NCBI GenBank assembly: GCA_025463285.1
Contig: JAOBWI010000003.1
Location: 66,720-130,719 of the forward strand
DNA from: Acidimicrobiaceae bacterium
GTDB taxonomy: Bacteria; Actinomycetota; Acidimicrobiia; Acidimicrobiales; RAAP-2
DNA: 64,000 nucleotides
Direction of reading: 5' to 3'
Positions within the stretch are counted from its first letter, which is position 1. Each line of letters starts with the position of its first letter. The translations under genes were made by a program, and so were the position numbers. Below, one piece after another: positions 1-10,949 of the stretch. Under the pieces are notes generated by a model. That model saw only the letters and a list, made by a program, of their open reading frames with translations. It was not told where the DNA came from and searched no databases.

Positions 1-1
1 T

Positions 2-232
2 GGGCTGCGGCCCGTATTGGATCTTCGCGGCACGACCGACGCCAACGGTCGAGCGCTCGAAGCGACGGAGGTGGCCATCGCCGACGAACTGGCGGGGGCG
101 GCGAACCTCGTCTTGCACAAAGCCGCGGCCACTCCCTTCGCTCTGGCACGAGGACTCGACGAGTCCTTCTTTGGCGACGGCTCGGTGAGCGACACTATCG
201 TGCGTTCGAGGAACGACGACCTCTTTCGCTGA
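2..232 (+). CDS. Coenzyme F420:L-glutamate ligase (CofE/FbiB) C-terminal fragment, truncated by window edge
   Basis: Frame open from position 2 (GLRPVLDLRGTTDANGRALEATEVAIADELAGAANLVLHKA...), typical CofE C-terminal motif DxxGRxLxxTxxAIADELAxAAxLV. Confidence 0.8.
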   Translation, partial: GLRPVLDLRGTTDANGRALEATEVAIADELAGAANLVLHKAAATPFALARGLDESFFGDGSVSDTIVRSRNDDLFR

Positions 233-1264
233 TCAGACTCCGCCGAGTCGCACGTCACCCGAGAGACGCGAATTGGCCGCGACGTGCTCTTTGGCTCCGA
301 CCACGCAGGTGGGGCCGAGCACGGAACTCGCGCCAATCACCGCTTCGGGACCGATGATCGACGAACGGATCTCACAGCCACTCTGGACGACGGCACCCGG
401 GAGCAAGACGGAGTCCTCAATCACGACGTTGGCCCCGACGACGCACTCCTTGTCGACCACCGCGTTGTTCAGGGTGGACGTTGAATCGATCGTGGACGAC
501 GCGTCGCGCCACGATCCATCGACGATCCCGTGAAAGCTGTGCTGGGTGTTGTAGCCCTTTAAGACGTCCACGTTGGCCTGGAGATAGTGCTGCGGGGTAC
601 CCGTATCCAGCCAGTACGACTCGTCACTCAGCGCGAAGAGCTCTCTCGCCTCCGCCAACTGAGGAAACGTCTCTCGTTCCACGCTGACGCGACCGACGGC
701 CGCGATGCGATCGAGCGCTCGTGGCTCGAAGACGTAGGTGCCCGCGTTGATCTGATTCGTGGGCGCCTCGCCGGGCGGTGGCTTCTCCACGAAGGCCAGC
801 ACGCGCCCGTCAAGCGCCGTCGGCACTACACCGAAGTGCGAAGGGTCCTCGACTGGATGCAGGGCGATCGTTGCTTCACCACCGTGGGAGCGGTGAAACT
901 CCAGCAGTTTGGTGACGTCGAGACTGGTAACGACGTCACCGTTGACGACCAGAAAGGTCTCGTCAACGTCGGCCTCTCCCGCGGCGAAGCGAATGGCCCC
1001 GGCGGTGTCGAGAGGTTCCGGCTCCACGGCGTAGGTCACGCGCACCCCCGAGATGACGTTGGCGGGATAGGCCTCGGTAAATCGATCGGGCAGGTAACCG
1101 AGCGAGAGGACGGCGTCGGTGACGCCGTGACGACCGAGCCCTTCTAAGACGCACTCGATCATGGGCACCCCGACGAGCGGCAACATCTGCTTGGGCGTCT
1201 CGTAAGTCAGTGGCCGAAGGCGCGTTCCCATGCCGCCCACCAGAATGACCGCCTGCAACCTCAC
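233..1264 (-). CDS. NDP-sugar pyrophosphorylase (mannose-1-phosphate guanylyltransferase-like) with left-handed beta-helix
   Basis: VILVGGMGTRLRPLTYETPKQMLPLVGVPMIE signature; C-terminal hexapeptide repeats. Confidence 0.9.
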   Translation of the reverse strand: MRLQAVILVGGMGTRLRPLTYETPKQMLPLVGVPMIECVLEGLGRHGVTDAVLSLGYLPDRFTEAYPANVISGVRVTYAVEPEPLDTAGAIRFAAGEADVDETFLVVNGDVVTSLDVTKLLEFHRSHGGEATIALHPVEDPSHFGVVPTALDGRVLAFVEKPPPGEAPTNQINAGTYVFEPRALDRIAAVGRVSVERETFPQLAEARELFALSDESYWLDTGTPQHYLQANVDVLKGYNTQHSFHGIVDGSWRDASSTIDSTSTLNNAVVDKECVVGANVVIEDSVLLPGAVVQSGCEIRSSIIGPEAVIGASSVLGPTCVVGAKEHVAANSRLSGDVRLGGV

Positions 1265-2067
1265 CTTTTCGTGGTGGTGGTTGTACCCGCGGTGGTGGTG
1301 GTCGTGGTCGGTGTGTTGCCCGGGCCGGCGGTCGTCGTGGTGGAAGGAAGCGTGGTCGTCGTGGTGGTGGTCGGCGTCACGGTGTCATAGACCATCTCGT
1401 TGTCGGTCGTCTTGCTGGGCGGCGTCGGGACGACGCCGGTCGGTTCGAAGGCCAACGTGATCCGAAGTTCTTTCGAGAACTTGATCTTCGCCGGGTTGGT
1501 CGTAATGGTCGGCGTCTTTTGCGCGAAGGAAGTCCAGTAGGCGTACTCGACCTTGCCGGTCTTGCCGGCGTCCGGCGTGCCGCTCGCGCAGGTGCTGCCG
1601 TTCTTGTAGGTCGTCGTGGGATTGGCCAGGCCCTTGGAGGTGGGAACGGCGAGTTCCTTGCTACTCACGATGAGACCCTGATACTCGCTGGCGAAAGTCT
1701 TCAAGGTGGCGTGGGTGCCAGCGTCAAAGGACGCTACGGGGGTGAGTCGCACCACGTCGTTCGGCCCGACCACGAAGCCCAGTTTGGAGGAGGTATCGGG
1801 GGTCAGATTGGGCAGCGTCTTGCCACAGGCCTGAATCGAGAGACCCGCGAAGAGCGTCGAACCTATCTTGGGCGCCACGGCGGCGGCCGTGAGTTTTTTT
1901 ACAGGATTCTGGTACTCGTAGCGCGAGTACACCGTGGCCGCCAGCCCCAAAATGACGATGACGGCCAGGATTCCGTAGTAGTTGGCGGGACGGGCCTTTC
2001 GGTACGTCTTGCCACCGCCCGCGGCTCCAACTCTACTTACCCATTTTCCTGAGTTGCTCTTAGCCAC
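1261..2067 (-). CDS. Single-pass membrane protein with Thr-rich low-complexity C-terminus, unknown function
   Basis: N-terminal TM segment YYGILAVIVILGLAATVYS; tail TTTTTTTLPSTTTTAGPGNTPTTTTTTAGTTTTTKR; 4-bp overlap with downstream gene. Confidence 0.7.
   Translation of the reverse strand: MAKSNSGKWVSRVGAAGGGKTYRKARPANYYGILAVIVILGLAATVYSRYEYQNPVKKLTAAAVAPKIGSTLFAGLSIQACGKTLPNLTPDTSSKLGFVVGPNDVVRLTPVASFDAGTHATLKTFASEYQGLIVSSKELAVPTSKGLANPTTTYKNGSTCASGTPDAGKTGKVEYAYWTSFAQKTPTITTNPAKIKFSKELRITLAFEPTGVVPTPPSKTTDNEMVYDTVTPTTTTTTTLPSTTTTAGPGNTPTTTTTTAGTTTTTKR
1263..1382. repeat. Low-complexity GTG/GTC triplet tract encoding poly-Thr tail
   Basis: Direct reading: ggtggtggtggtcgtggtcggtgtg... on + strand. 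Confidence 0.75.
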
Positions 2068-2107
2068 CCTGAAACGTTACTAAATATCGTGAAGGACTCC
2101 GACTGCG

Positions 2108-2181
2108 TAGGGGCGAAGGGACTCGAACCCTCACTGGAGGCGGTTTAAGCGCCCTGCCTCTGCCAATTGGGCTACGCCCCC
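2108..2181 (-). tRNA. tRNA with anticodon UAA (Leu by codon), short class-I variable loop
   Basis: GGGGGCG TA GCCC AATTGGCAG AGGC A GGGCG CTTAAAC CGCCT CCAGT GAGGG TTCGAGT CCCTT CGCCCCT A folds as a 74-nt cloverleaf; CCA not encoded. Confidence 0.8.
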
Positions 2182-2271
2182 TCGCAGAAGAGTCGCGACG
2201 TAACGCTAACCCAAAGATAGGAATTGCGTAAGCGGCCTCATTTGAAAGACCTCAATAACTAGGCTGGTTTC

Positions 2272-3441
2272 ATGTTGCGCGTGCGTGGTCGGGGCACGAC
2301 ACGAACGACCCCCCTCTTGTTGTTGGCGGCAATCAGCGTCGTATGGCTGATCGTCCCGACGACGGCGGGCGCCGGGTCGATCGCCCAGACCAAGAAGGCC
2401 ATCGAAGACCTCTCGGCCGCTCTCTCGCGCCAAGAAGCGCGCAGCGAAATCTCCTCCAACGAGTACGACCAGGACCAAGCCAACCTGGCCGCGATCAACA
2501 GCAACATCACCAATTTGCAAGGCCAAGAGGCGGCGAAGCGCGCGGCGATCGTGGTGACCGCGAAGAAGCTTGAGGTCGACGTCGTGCGAGCCTTCGTGTT
2601 CGGCAGTGCCCAAGCTCAGCTAATCCAACTGTTCAATCAGAACGTGACCAAGAGCGACCAGAGCGGCGTCTATCAACAGCTAGTCATAGGCAACTTGAAC
2701 CAACTCAAGGACAGGTACCAACGAGAGAAGACCTCCCTCGACACGACGATCGCGAAGGTCGCGGCACAACGCTCCAGGGCACGACACGCCACCGACGAGA
2801 TGAAGGCGCTGTTGGAGTCGAACATCCAACTGCAAGACCAGACGCAGGCCACCTTGGCCACGGTCACCGCCAGGTACAAGAGTGAGATCATTATCTACGA
2901 AATCGGTGCCGGCGTCGCCGCCGCACGCAGCCACAACACCACCGGCGAAGATCAAGCCATCTCGGCCGCGTCAGCCGTGGGCGGCCAGGACGCGGCGAAC
3001 CAGGTCATCGAAGCGGAGCAACAAGCCGTTGCCACCCCGACGATCGCCGAAGTGGCGGGCACCGCCCAAGGGCTCGCAGCTGTAAAGTACGCCGAATCCC
3101 AGATAGGGGTGCCCTACGTCTGGGGCGGCGAGACGCCCGGCGTGGGCTTCGACTGCTCCGGCCTGGTGCAGTGGGCCTGGAGCAAGGCTGGCATCTCCAT
3201 TCCCCGTACCACCGAATCTCAGTACCCGGACATGGTGCACGTGCTTCTTACGCAGTTACAGCCGGGCGATCTGTTGTATTACTACAACCTCGACGGTGAC
3301 CACCAAGTCGATCACGTGGTGATGTACGTGGGCTCGGGACCGTGGGGCGTCGATACCACCATTGCGGCCGCTCACACCGGTACCAACGTGGAGCTCGCGC
3401 CTCTCTTCACCGCTGGCCTCTACGGCGCCACGCACCCCTAG
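2272..3441 (+). CDS. Secreted coiled-coil NlpC/P60 peptidoglycan endopeptidase
   Basis: Signal peptide; coiled coil; C-terminal YAESQIGVPYVWGGETPGVGFDCSGLVQWAW...IPRTTESQ...PGDLLYY NlpC/P60 domain. Confidence 0.9.
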   Translation: MLRVRGRGTTRTTPLLLLAAISVVWLIVPTTAGAGSIAQTKKAIEDLSAALSRQEARSEISSNEYDQDQANLAAINSNITNLQGQEAAKRAAIVVTAKKLEVDVVRAFVFGSAQAQLIQLFNQNVTKSDQSGVYQQLVIGNLNQLKDRYQREKTSLDTTIAKVAAQRSRARHATDEMKALLESNIQLQDQTQATLATVTARYKSEIIIYEIGAGVAAARSHNTTGEDQAISAASAVGGQDAANQVIEAEQQAVATPTIAEVAGTAQGLAAVKYAESQIGVPYVWGGETPGVGFDCSGLVQWAWSKAGISIPRTTESQYPDMVHVLLTQLQPGDLLYYYNLDGDHQVDHVVMYVGSGPWGVDTTIAAAHTGTNVELAPLFTAGLYGATHP

Positions 3442-3446
3442 GTCGC

Positions 3447-4379
3447 GTGAGCGTCGAACTCTCCCTCGTCATTCCGGCCTACAACGAAGCCGATCGGCTC
3501 GCCGCCGGCTTTGACCGCCTCCGACCCTTTCTCGACACCGTCGACGCCGACACTCTCGAAGTCATCGTGGTCGACGACGGCTCCAGTGACGACACCATGC
3601 ACCGGGCGCACGAGGTGTACGGACACTTGGAGAACGCCCGCTTCGTCCAACAGCCCGAAAACCTGGGCAAGGGCGCGGCGCTTCGTCTGGGCATCGGCCT
3701 GGCGACGGGGACGAACGTCGTCACCATTGACGCCGACATGGCCATCGACCCGCGCCAGCTCCCTCTCTTTATGACGTCGCTACGCGACAGCGCGCTCGTG
3801 CCGGGATCTCGGGCGATTAAGGGGCACATCAACTACGACTCGAGGCTTCGCACGTTCTTCGGCGAGGGGTTCAACTACTTGGTGCGTCTCTATACGAGGA
3901 CGAGCTTGCGCGACACGCAGTGCGGGTGCAAGGGGTTTCAACTGGGAGAGGCGCGCCTCTTGGCCCTCTTATCGTTCATTGACGGTTTCGCCTTCGACGT
4001 GGAGGTGCTCTACCTGGCCAACCAACTCGGTCTCAGTGTTCGCCCCCTCCTCGTGACGTGGGAGGACGTCGAAGGCTCGTCGGTGCGTCCCGGTCGCGAC
4101 GCTCTGGCCATGTTTCTCGACATGAGGACCGTGCGATCACGACGCTACAAGAACCCCGTCGTCGAGCTGGCGACGGACACGGAGGCGAAGGACGTCGCGT
4201 GGGTGGCGACCGAGGCCCGACTCCACGGACTGGTGCTCGCGCACAGCGAGGCGAATACCTTGTTGGTCCTAGGACGCAATGACGCGCTCGGTGGACTCGG
4301 CGTCGCCGCCCGCCTCAAGGGTTCGCTGCGAACCACCACTATCGGCGAGCTTAAGGGTCGGCGATTTGAGGCGCTCTAG
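3447..4379 (+). CDS. Family 2 glycosyltransferase (dolichyl-phosphate glucosyltransferase/ALG5-like)
   Basis: LSLVIPAYNEADRL...VIVVDDGSSDDT...ENLGKGAALRLGI...DADMAIDP...DTQCGCKGF. Confidence 0.85.
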   Translation: MSVELSLVIPAYNEADRLAAGFDRLRPFLDTVDADTLEVIVVDDGSSDDTMHRAHEVYGHLENARFVQQPENLGKGAALRLGIGLATGTNVVTIDADMAIDPRQLPLFMTSLRDSALVPGSRAIKGHINYDSRLRTFFGEGFNYLVRLYTRTSLRDTQCGCKGFQLGEARLLALLSFIDGFAFDVEVLYLANQLGLSVRPLLVTWEDVEGSSVRPGRDALAMFLDMRTVRSRRYKNPVVELATDTEAKDVAWVATEARLHGLVLAHSEANTLLVLGRNDALGGLGVAARLKGSLRTTTIGELKGRRFEAL

Positions 4380-4458
4380 AGCTCGAGGCTCGGTCGCGAG
4401 CTCACCAGTCAGTGGCTCGGCGAATAGCCTCCCACGTAGCGGAGACTTTCCCCTCCTA

Positions 4459-5088
4459 TTAGTTGAGGCGAGGAAGGAGCCAGTTGGACACCAGTTCGGG
4501 GGCACGGTCGCCCCACTCCTCGGCGGTGATGGCGTAGCGAGCGTGGTCCTCCCAGGCGCCGTCAATCTCCAGGTATCGTTCAGAGATTCCTTCGAAACGA
4601 ATACCGAGCTTCTCCACGACACGTCGCGAGGGCGCGTTGCGCGGAATGATGTTGATCTCGACACGATGAAGTCGCAGTGACTCAAAGGCGTACTGCAACA
4701 TCGTGACGACGGCTTCGGGCATGAGTCCCTGACCGGCGACCGCTTCGTCGATCCAGTACCCGATGTAGGCCGACTGGAGTGGTCCGCGCTGAATGGAGGA
4801 GAGGGTGATCTCCCCCACGAAGCGGCCCTCTAAGAAGATACCGAAGCCAAAACCGGTGCCGATCTGGCGCTCTCGTTCGCGAATGGCGCAACGGCTGACG
4901 AAACTGCGATGGTCTTCGGCCAGGTGCGAGGCGTGGGCCGAGCGAGGCTCCCATTTGAGGAGCCAGTCACGGCAGCGGGTACGCACTTCGTACCAGGCCT
5001 CGTAGTCGTGTTCGTTCATCGTGCGCAACACCAGACGTCGCCCGTGCAGAGAGATGGGCGAATAGATAGCGCTGCGCGTCGTCACCAT
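4459..5088 (-). CDS. GNAT acetyltransferase, RimJ/RimL type
   Basis: GRRLVLRTMNEHDYEAWYEVR...IGYWIDEAVAGQGLMPEAVVTMLQYAFESLRLHRVEINIIPRNAPSRRVVEKLGIRFEG. Confidence 0.88.
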   Translation of the reverse strand: MVTTRSAIYSPISLHGRRLVLRTMNEHDYEAWYEVRTRCRDWLLKWEPRSAHASHLAEDHRSFVSRCAIRERERQIGTGFGFGIFLEGRFVGEITLSSIQRGPLQSAYIGYWIDEAVAGQGLMPEAVVTMLQYAFESLRLHRVEINIIPRNAPSRRVVEKLGIRFEGISERYLEIDGAWEDHARYAITAEEWGDRAPELVSNWLLPRLN

Positions 5089-5141
5089 GAGGGTCGTCCC
5101 ACCACTACATCGTTACAGGTTGCCGCCAACGGCGCAATCAA

Positions 5142-5302
5142 GGGTAGTGGGTCAGTTTGACTCGACTCGGAAATCTTACGCATGGCCCGCGACTACAGCG
5201 ACCGTTGAGAGGAGTGACTCGTTGTCGCACCTATCGCTATCGCCTGCACCCGACCGTCAAACAGGCTCGCGCGCTCAGAGGGTCGAAACTGACCCACTAC
5301 CC
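5142..5302. mobile_element. 161-bp MITE-like element with 17-bp perfect terminal inverted repeats and 6-bp target-site duplication
   Basis: GGGTAGTGGGTCAGTTT (5142-5158) and AAACTGACCCACTACCC (5286-5302); AATCAA at 5136-5141 and 5303-5308. Confidence 0.85.
5226..5276 (+). pseudogene. Fragment resembling the N-terminus of a TnpB/OrfB-type (IS605/IS607) protein
   Basis: RTYRYRLHPTVKQARAL, resembling the start of the OrfB HTH domain; no remaining catalytic domain. Confidence 0.5.
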
Positions 5303-5304
5303 AA

Positions 5305-6228
5305 TCAAGCCAGGAGTAGCGACGAGACAATCCCGTCCAGGATGTCGCTTTCAGAACTCAGCAGCTGATCGACGTCAAATCGATCCATGACGGCATCGAG
5401 GATGTAGAGCCCCGCGGTCAGTACGTCCTCGCGGCCCACCACCATGCCGGGGTGAGCGAGCCGCTCCTCGGGCGTCTCGCGCGCCAGACGATCGCGCCAG
5501 TCTTGGACGACCGCGCGACTGAGTAGCCGGTGGTGCACGACGTCGCGGTCGTAGACGGCGAGACGCGCGTCCAGTTGGGCGAGCGTGGCGACGGTACCCG
5601 CGAGACCGATGAGACGGACGTGGCCGACCACCCGATCAAAGTCGGGCACCGCGAGAAAGGCGCGGTCCAGTTCGGCTCGGATCATGGAGCGCGCCGCTGA
5701 GTCGCCCTCGGGCGTCACCAGGCCTCGTCCCAGCGCTCGTTCACTTACTCGAACGCATCCCAGTTGCATCGAGAAGCTCTTCAACTCTCCTCGTACCTTG
5801 AGCGCGAGCTCGGTAGAACCACCTCCGACGTCGACGATCATGGTGGGAGTTCTCGACTCGTCAAGATCCCTCGTCGCGCCGGCGTAGGAGAAGGTGGCCT
5901 CCTCGCCGCCACTGAGAACCCTGGCCTCAAAGCCGACGACATCGCGCGCGCGCGACAGGAACGTCGCTCGGTTCGACGCGTCACGAACGGCGGACGTCGC
6001 CACGAGTAGACCCTTTTGCACGTCGAGATCGTCACACACCGCGCGGTATGTCGCCAACACCTCGAAGGTACGTTCCATCGCCTCGAGCGTCAACGTTCCC
6101 GACGCGTCCACCCCTTGGCTGAGTCGCGTGATGCGCATGTCGCGCTCCAGCGCTCGCCCCTCACCACTGGACACCAGTAGTCGCGTGGAGTTGCTGCCGC
6201 AGTCGATCGCGGCGACGGCGTTACTCAC
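5305..6228 (-). CDS. ppx: Exopolyphosphatase / GppA phosphatase family
   Basis: AAIDCGSNSTRLLVSSGEG...VVATSAVRDASNR (VATSAVRDA)...MIVDVGGGSTEL. Confidence 0.9.
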   Translation of the reverse strand: MSNAVAAIDCGSNSTRLLVSSGEGRALERDMRITRLSQGVDASGTLTLEAMERTFEVLATYRAVCDDLDVQKGLLVATSAVRDASNRATFLSRARDVVGFEARVLSGGEEATFSYAGATRDLDESRTPTMIVDVGGGSTELALKVRGELKSFSMQLGCVRVSERALGRGLVTPEGDSAARSMIRAELDRAFLAVPDFDRVVGHVRLIGLAGTVATLAQLDARLAVYDRDVVHHRLLSRAVVQDWRDRLARETPEERLAHPGMVVGREDVLTAGLYILDAVMDRFDVDQLLSSESDILDGIVSSLLLA

Positions 6229-6699
6229 GAACGTTGATGATGAGTAGTTCCGGCACGTCGATCTCGTCGGCCACCAAGGCGCCCACCGGATCGAACCAGC
6301 CGGCGAGATAGTTGGCCAGATGCGCGTGCAAACACTTCACCCCCCGTCTGGTGCCCCCGACGCCGCCGTGGGCGTCCAGGGCCTCGTGTTGCACGGTGGC
6401 CTCTCGCCGACGTTGCGCGTACTCGTCGTGCGCTCGTTGCAGTTCCTCTTGGTCGACGAGATCCTCGAAGCGATGAACCCCGCCGTTACTTTCCAGCTGA
6501 CTGACGCGATGGTACAACTCGGCGTCGACGAGCCAGTACAGCGTGGGCATGGGCGTCGCGTCGCGCAGGTGCGGCTCGTTCTCGATCACCACCGGTTCTC
6601 CGCCTCGGCGCCGCACCACGACGGCGAAGCGGCCCGAGAGCGGACGCTTGAGCTGGGCTTCGACGATCGTCTGATCGTCGGGCGATGCGTCGCGAAAGG

Positions 6700-6703
<4 letters not shown>
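6221..6703 (-). CDS. DUF501 family protein
   Basis: QLKRPLSGRFAVVVRR...GEPVVIENEPHLRDATPMPTLYWLVD...GVKCLHAHLANYLAGWFDPVG; canonical ppx/ftsB/eno neighbourhood. Confidence 0.9.
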
Positions 6704-8470
<1,767 letters not shown>

Positions 8471-9847
8471 CTACGGACGCTCTTCGGCCTTCGCCATCTC
8501 GTCACGTAGTTCGCGCGCACGCCCACGCAGCGCACCCTCGAGGTCGACGCCGGCGAGACTCGCCGCCGTGGCGAGCGAACTGACGGCGAGCGCCCACGCG
8601 CGCTGTGACTCGTCGCTTAACACTGTCTGGTCGGTCGCGGGGTCGAGAGAGAGAGCGCCTAGTGCTTCGATCGTCGCTTGGAGGGAGGCTTCCTTCGAAG
8701 TGACCGCCAGGTCAAGCGACGCGGCCCTGCGTAGCAACTTCGCGTACAGCGTCAACGCGGGCATCTGCCAGGCGACGCCGTCCAACACGCTGTGGCGACC
8801 CTTCTCTTCTCGCTTCAGCACTTCCCAACGCGAGGCGACGTCGTTCGCACTCTTCGCGGTCACGTCGCCAAAGACGTGAGGGTGGCGATAGATGAGTTTG
8901 TCGCGCAACGAGTCGGCGATTGAGGCGAAGTTGAAGCGTCCTTCCTCGTCACCCAGCTCCGCGTGCAGGACGACTTGAACGAGAACGTCACCGAGCTCTT
9001 CTTCGACGTGGCGAACTAGGGCGTCGTCGTCGTCGCGCGCGTCCATGGCCACGAAAGCTTCGAGCGCGTCGACGGTCTCGTAGGCCTCCTCGAGAAGGTG
9101 CTTGGTGAGCGAGGCGTGGGTCTGTTCTTGGTCCCAGGGACACTCCGCGCGAAGGCGACGGACCAGGTCGACGAGATCGGACATCGCGACGCCGGCGTCA
9201 CGAAACTCCTCCACCCACAGGCAGGTCAGATGATCGGCGCCCCTGAACGACGCGAGTTCGTCGGTTCGAAGACGAGTGATGACTTCGTCGTCGAGGCCGA
9301 GGTGATGAAGGACGCTCACGTGGCTCGTGGGGGGAAGGCGATCCGCCACGCTCGCGAGAATCTCGGGAGAGTACGTCTGGAGCACGAGCAGCGGACCGGG
9401 CCCGCGAAAGTGGTTGATGGAGTCCAGCGCGTCGACCACGCGAAGTCCCCCGGACATCGGATCTCGCCCGAGTGCGGCGCAGGCCAGGTCGATCACCGAG
9501 ACCGCCGGCTCGAGCAGCACCGTCACGTCGCCGCGTTCTAACAAAAGTTCGACGGTGCGCTCAGCGACAATCGGAGAGCCGGGCACGGCGTAGATGACCT
9601 CGGTGGGGGCGGCCTCTCTCGCCAGCGAGACCAGATCGTCGGTGATGGACTCGTAGAGTTCCTCAAACGACGCGGCGCTCTCATAGAGCTCGTCGTAGGA
9701 AGGAACGCCGGGGAACGCCGGGGCGCTCGGGTGCTGTCTCGTTCGCAGCCGAGCGACCGAGGCCTCGGTCAGAAGTCCGAATGTTCGTCGAGTGACGTGG
9801 TCGAGAGTCCCCGGTCCGAGTCCTACGACTCGTACAACGGGCTTCAC
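8471..9847 (-). CDS. Tetrapyrrole methylase-like + MazG nucleoside triphosphate pyrophosphohydrolase fusion (YabN-like)
   Basis: N-term VVGLGPGTLDHVTRRT...AVPGSPIVAERTV; C-term RLRAECPWDQEQTHASLTKHLLEEAYETVDAL. Confidence 0.92.
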   Translation of the reverse strand: MKPVVRVVGLGPGTLDHVTRRTFGLLTEASVARLRTRQHPSAPAFPGVPSYDELYESAASFEELYESITDDLVSLAREAAPTEVIYAVPGSPIVAERTVELLLERGDVTVLLEPAVSVIDLACAALGRDPMSGGLRVVDALDSINHFRGPGPLLVLQTYSPEILASVADRLPPTSHVSVLHHLGLDDEVITRLRTDELASFRGADHLTCLWVEEFRDAGVAMSDLVDLVRRLRAECPWDQEQTHASLTKHLLEEAYETVDALEAFVAMDARDDDDALVRHVEEELGDVLVQVVLHAELGDEEGRFNFASIADSLRDKLIYRHPHVFGDVTAKSANDVASRWEVLKREEKGRHSVLDGVAWQMPALTLYAKLLRRAASLDLAVTSKEASLQATIEALGALSLDPATDQTVLSDESQRAWALAVSSLATAASLAGVDLEGALRGRARELRDEMAKAEERP

Positions 9848-10926
9848 TTATAGGTGGCGGAAGCGTCCGTCAGGGTCGCGGTGTCATCGACGTCGCTCTT
9901 GGGCGGAGCCATGGGCGCCAAGACGCCCGGACCGGCCGAACTGACGCCCCACCGCCCAAAGGCCGGATCCACGTGCACCGCGGCACGCACCAGCAGGTCG
10001 TCTTTCAAGGCGCTGGCCGACGAGGCGTTCAGGCTCTTCAGGTCGGCTAAGACGGCCGTCTCGGCCTGAGCGAAAGGATTCGTCGTGCGGCTAGTGACCG
10101 CGACAAAGACATCGGCGTCGCCCGTCGACAATTGGATCGTCGAGGGCTTCGAGTACGTGTTCAGCGCCAACGACACCACGTCGGAGCGAACAGCGGCGTA
10201 GGACTTGCTCGTCGGCGCGTAGCAACCGATCGCGCCGCCTTTGGTGGCGTTCGGTTCCTCGGAGTACTTCTTGGCGAGCTCCGCCACGCTCAGGCCCGAG
10301 GCCTGCGCCTCTTCGAAGGCCGTGGCGCTGGCCACGGGCACGACCGCCACGGCGAGGCACAAGGTGTCGTAGTCCGACGTGTGCGCCGCGTAGTAGGTCT
10401 TCATCGAACTGGTGGTGAGGGGAATCGAGTTCTTCACGCGACCCACCAAATAGAGCGAGGTGGCCTGCGCCTCAATCTCCGAGGTTCGCATCTCCGAGGG
10501 CATCTCGGCCAGGGCCGTAACGGACGTGCCGGGACAGGTCAGCGAGTGCGAGGTCGCTTGTTGGGTCATCTCACTCTCGAGGGAGACCTTGGCCGCCGCC
10601 AACTCGGCCGCGTCGGGGTGGTACTTCAGCTGTTGGGTGACGAACTGGTTGATGGCAAAACCTTCGACGCGAAGATTGGCCCAGGTCGCGGCGCCCCCGG
10701 CTTTCATCGAGTCGCCACCGGCACCCTTCGTGTAGCCGGTGGTGGGATCCAAAGCGTAGACGTAACACTGCAGGGTCACGTTGTGCTCGATGGCGTTGAG
10801 CTCGCTCAAGAGGCTATGCGAGGAGAGTGAGCTGCGGTTCACAATCAGCCCCGACGACAGTCCACTGAGGCCATACAACGTGGCCCCCGCCAGAGCGAGG
10901 ACGAACAGGGCAACGAGGCGACGCAC
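9844..10926 (-). CDS. SurA/PpiC-like peptidylprolyl isomerase, secreted
   Basis: Signal anchor; SurA_N-like region; AEEAQASGLSVAELAKKYSEEPNATKGGAIGCY parvulin-like motif. Confidence 0.8.
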   Translation of the reverse strand: MRRLVALFVLALAGATLYGLSGLSSGLIVNRSSLSSHSLLSELNAIEHNVTLQCYVYALDPTTGYTKGAGGDSMKAGGAATWANLRVEGFAINQFVTQQLKYHPDAAELAAAKVSLESEMTQQATSHSLTCPGTSVTALAEMPSEMRTSEIEAQATSLYLVGRVKNSIPLTTSSMKTYYAAHTSDYDTLCLAVAVVPVASATAFEEAQASGLSVAELAKKYSEEPNATKGGAIGCYAPTSKSYAAVRSDVVSLALNTYSKPSTIQLSTGDADVFVAVTSRTTNPFAQAETAVLADLKSLNASSASALKDDLLVRAAVHVDPAFGRWGVSSAGPGVLAPMAPPKSDVDDTATLTDASATYK

Positions 10927-10949
10927 CTCGTCATTCTACCGATCGAGAG

